Shown here one piece after another: positions 61,961 to 64,000 of a stretch of 64,000 nt of DNA. Position 1 is the first letter of the stretch. Each line of letters starts with the position of its first letter. This stretch comes from Micromonospora sp. NBC_01796 (GTDB taxonomy: Bacteria; Actinomycetota; Actinomycetes; Mycobacteriales; Micromonosporaceae). The stretch is from NCBI RefSeq assembly GCF_035917455.1, contig NZ_CP109078.1:1116001-1180000 (forward strand), written 5' to 3'. The notes below the pieces were generated by a model that saw only the letters and a program-made list of their open reading frames with translations, made no database searches and was not told the origin of the DNA. Both the position numbers and the translations under genes were made by a program.

Positions 61961-62012
61961 GGCTCGCCCTCGCCGGCTGCGCCGTACGGCCGGTCCGTTC
62001 ACCCTCGACCCC

Positions 62013-62390
62013 ATGACGCTGGAACGGAAGGCGGTCGGCGCGTACGGCGAGCGGTGTGCCGTACGGCACCTGGTGGCGAACGGTCTGCGGGTGGTGGACC
62101 GGAACTGGCGTACGCCCGCCGGACCGCACGGTCCCGCCGGGGAGATCGACATCATCGCCTGGGACGGTCCCGTGCTCGCGTTCTGCGAGGTGAAGACCCG
62201 ACGGGGCGCCACCTTCGGCTCTCCCGCCGAGGCGGTCGTGCCGGCCAAGGCGCGGCGGTTGCGGCGGTTGGCCGCGCAGTGGCTGGAACAGTCCGGCGCC
62301 CATCCGGCCGAGGTTCGCTTCGACGTGGTCTCGGTCTTCGCCCCACCGCGCGGCCCGGCACAGGTGGAACACCTCAAGGGGGCATTCTGA
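62013..62390 (+). CDS. YraN family protein (UPF0102)
   Basis: The 125-residue protein has the endonuclease-like core GAYGERCAVRHLVANGLRVVDRNWR, GEIDIIAWDGPVLAFCEVKTRRG (with the E-I-D and EVK motif of restriction-endonuclease folds). This is the YraN family, whose role is uncertain but linked to Holliday-junction-like nucleases. In many actinobacteria it precedes comM/dprA genes; here a glycerophosphodiesterase gene follows on the opposite strand instead. Confidence 0.92.
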   Translation: MTLERKAVGAYGERCAVRHLVANGLRVVDRNWRTPAGPHGPAGEIDIIAWDGPVLAFCEVKTRRGATFGSPAEAVVPAKARRLRRLAAQWLEQSGAHPAEVRFDVVSVFAPPRGPAQVEHLKGAF

Positions 62391-62416
62391 ACCCTTGGCC
62401 GGCTGACCCCCGGCCG

Positions 62417-62447
62417 GTGAGCCGCGCCGATCGGCGGCGCGACTCAC
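62417..62447. terminator. Hairpin between convergent genes
   Basis: GTGAG...CTCAC outer arms (62417-62421 with 62443-62447) and an inner CGCGCC/GGCGGCGCG stem with a bulge lie between the yraN stop (62390) and the stop of the phosphodiesterase gene (62496). Confidence 0.5.
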
Positions 62448-62495
62448 CAGCGCGGCACGGCTCACCGAGGCGGCGCCCAACCGGCGGAGTGTGGG

Positions 62496-63941
62496 TCAGC
62501 CGGGGTTGGCGGCGTTCCAGTCGACGAGTTCGGGCGACCGGTTGGTGATGATCCCGTCCACCCCGAGGCCCTTGAGCTGCTGCCACTGGGTGGCCGAGTC
62601 GACCGTCCAGACCATCAGCGCCACCCCGGCGGTGTGCAGGCTCGCGATGACCGCCGGACGGGCGGTCAACGCCGCCACCGCCGGGTTGTACGCGGTCAGG
62701 TGGTACTGCCGGGCGATCGCCACCGGGTCCGCGTCGAGGGTGCTGCGCAGCAGGCCGAGCGGGATCTCCGGGGCAAGCTGGTAGCTGTACGTGAGCGCGC
62801 TGGTCTCGAAGCTCTGGATGAAGACCCGCCCGGTCATCTGCTCGGCCCGGATGATGTCGATGATCCTGCCAACCTCGGCCTTGGTGTGCGCACCCTTGAT
62901 CTCCAGCAGCAGCTTGCCACCACGGGTACGCAGGTCGGCCAGTTGCTCGGCCAGCGTCGGCAGGCGTACGCCGGTGAACTGCGGGCCGAACCACGAACCG
63001 GCGTCGAGTTGCTTGAGCTGGGCGGCGGTGAGGCTGCGGATCGCGCCGGTGCCGTTGGTGGTCCGGTTCACCGTGCTGTCGTGCATCACGAAGGGCACGC
63101 CGTCCTTGCTCGGCTGGACGTCGTTCTCGATCCAGTCGGCCCCGTTGCTCCGGGCGATGTCCTGGGCGACCAGGGTGTTCTCCGGCGCCACCGCCGAGGC
63201 ACCCCGGTGGGCGATGACGGTCAGCGGCGCACCGACGGGCCGGAGGTACGGGCTCGGCGCCAGCTCGGTGACCTTGACGTTGTCGAACGAGACGGTGGCC
63301 CCGTTCACGATCAGCGCCTGTACGCCACCGGCCGAGCGCTGCAGGCTGCTGGTCCGGAGCACCTCCCGGCCGCCGAAGAACCAGCGGGCGTTGATGCCGT
63401 GCACCTCGGCGGCGATGCTGATGTCCCGACCGGTGCCGGCCGCCGAAGGCGCCGCGGCGGTGTTCGTCACGTTCCACGTGTTCGCCGTGGTGAGCTGGGC
63501 GAACTCCAGCCCGTTGGTGGCGGTGCTGCCGCTGCGCAGGGTGGCGATCCACCACGGCGGGGCACCGGCGGTCGGTACGTCGAGCCCGAGCGCGGTCCAC
63601 CGGGTCTCCTCGGCCACCGACTCGAACCGGACCGTCGCCTCGAGCCGGAAGTCGTTCAGGTGCCGACCGAAGGTGATCTTCTTCGAGCCGCTGCCGGCGG
63701 CCCCGTACAGCCGGCCGTTCTTGACCGTCCAGTCACCGTCGACGGCCCGCCAGCCGGCGGGCAGGCCGCCCGTGTCGAAGTTCGCGGAGACGACCACGCT
63801 GCCGGGGGCGGCGGCGGCCGGCGTGGTGTTGTCGACGGCGGTGAGCGTCGACACCGAGGCGGCCAGCGCCAGCAGTGCGACGGCGACCCGGCCGGGGGTG
63901 GTGGCACGGGCGGGCGCGATACCCGATCGAGTGAAGACCAT
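62496..63941 (-). CDS. Secreted glycerophosphodiester phosphodiesterase
   Basis: The 481-residue protein has an N-terminal signal sequence (about 1-46, VAVALLALAASVSTLTAV then AAAAPGS), a jelly-roll laminin-G/concanavalin-like domain (about 48-225), and a GDPD TIM-barrel (about 240-475). The GDPD metal and catalytic residues appear in IAHRGASAVAPENT (about 243), WIENDVQPSKDGVPFVMHD and KLLLEIKG. It hydrolyses glycerophosphodiesters outside the cell, releasing glycerol-3-phosphate. The front domain may bind cell wall or carbohydrate. The 59 bp after its start up to the window end show no feature. Confidence 0.93.
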   Translation of the reverse strand: MVFTRSGIAPARATTPGRVAVALLALAASVSTLTAVDNTTPAAAAPGSVVVSANFDTGGLPAGWRAVDGDWTVKNGRLYGAAGSGSKKITFGRHLNDFRLEATVRFESVAEETRWTALGLDVPTAGAPPWWIATLRSGSTATNGLEFAQLTTANTWNVTNTAAAPSAAGTGRDISIAAEVHGINARWFFGGREVLRTSSLQRSAGGVQALIVNGATVSFDNVKVTELAPSPYLRPVGAPLTVIAHRGASAVAPENTLVAQDIARSNGADWIENDVQPSKDGVPFVMHDSTVNRTTNGTGAIRSLTAAQLKQLDAGSWFGPQFTGVRLPTLAEQLADLRTRGGKLLLEIKGAHTKAEVGRIIDIIRAEQMTGRVFIQSFETSALTYSYQLAPEIPLGLLRSTLDADPVAIARQYHLTAYNPAVAALTARPAVIASLHTAGVALMVWTVDSATQWQQLKGLGVDGIITNRSPELVDWNAANPG

Positions 63942-64000
63942 GATTGGGCACGGTAGGGCGGACCGGGGAACAGTCGACCCCGAATCAGTGACGAGTACGG

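Overview
This is a chromosomal segment from a high-GC actinobacterium, most likely of the family Micromonosporaceae. The reasons are very GC-rich DNA, many GTG starts, a gene order matching the actinobacterial translation and isoprenoid clusters, long Pro/Gly-rich extensions on housekeeping proteins, and hairpins without T-tracts between convergent genes. The genus is inferred; there is no rRNA or tRNA gene here to confirm it. Start codons were chosen from ribosome-binding sites, overlaps and family N-termini.

Layout. 1-4.4 kb: a sugar-uptake locus with a solute-binding lipoprotein (cut by the window edge), a LacI regulator and a divergent glycogen-debranching-like enzyme, with two operator-like sites between the divergent genes. 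4.4-22 kb, all minus strand: a core information-processing block in the order rimP-nusA-ylxR-infB-(DUF503)-rbfA-DHH phosphoesterase, two small membrane proteins, a MATE transporter, truB, ribF, rpsO, pnp, an M16 peptidase and dapB. This resembles the mycobacterial rimP-to-dapB region. 22-34 kb: an accessory stretch with a Tat lipoprotein and ferritin-like protein, a PadR regulator, an F420-type reductase, a VIT1-like transporter with map, a SpoIIE-type phosphatase/kinase, a PAS-GGDEF-EAL protein, a thiolase, a DUF998 protein and an Old Yellow Enzyme. 34-38 kb: a three-gene sugar ABC transporter of the xylose/ribose type. 38-45 kb: the MEP-pathway cluster dxr-rip-ispG, separated from its usual GNAT partner by a PadR/MFS pair. 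45-51 kb: a GNAT protein, an MMPL transporter, a phytoene-desaturase-like oxidoreductase and an MBL-fold/Rieske fusion. 51-59 kb: a DivIVA-domain protein, rlmN, cdsA, frr, pyrH, tsf and rpsB. 59-64 kb: a repeat-rich membrane protein, a DUF2332 protein, a YraN nuclease-like protein and a secreted glycerophosphodiester phosphodiesterase.

No CRISPR array, insertion sequence, prophage, tRNA or rRNA was found. The most unusual signals are non-coding. (1) At least five genes (dapB, the M16 peptidase, truB, pyrH and the sugar-binding gene at 36.6 kb), plus the MATE gene in a simpler form, carry short tandem repeats that begin exactly at their stop codon and run downstream. (2) Two copies of a 70-bp palindromic element with the same arms lie at 11,991 and 23,284; the first sits inside a larger C-rich/G-rich inverted repeat. 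(3) Very long, nearly perfect hairpins separate several genes.

Only one stretch longer than 300 bp has no gene (27,483-28,063); it holds three consecutive hairpins.
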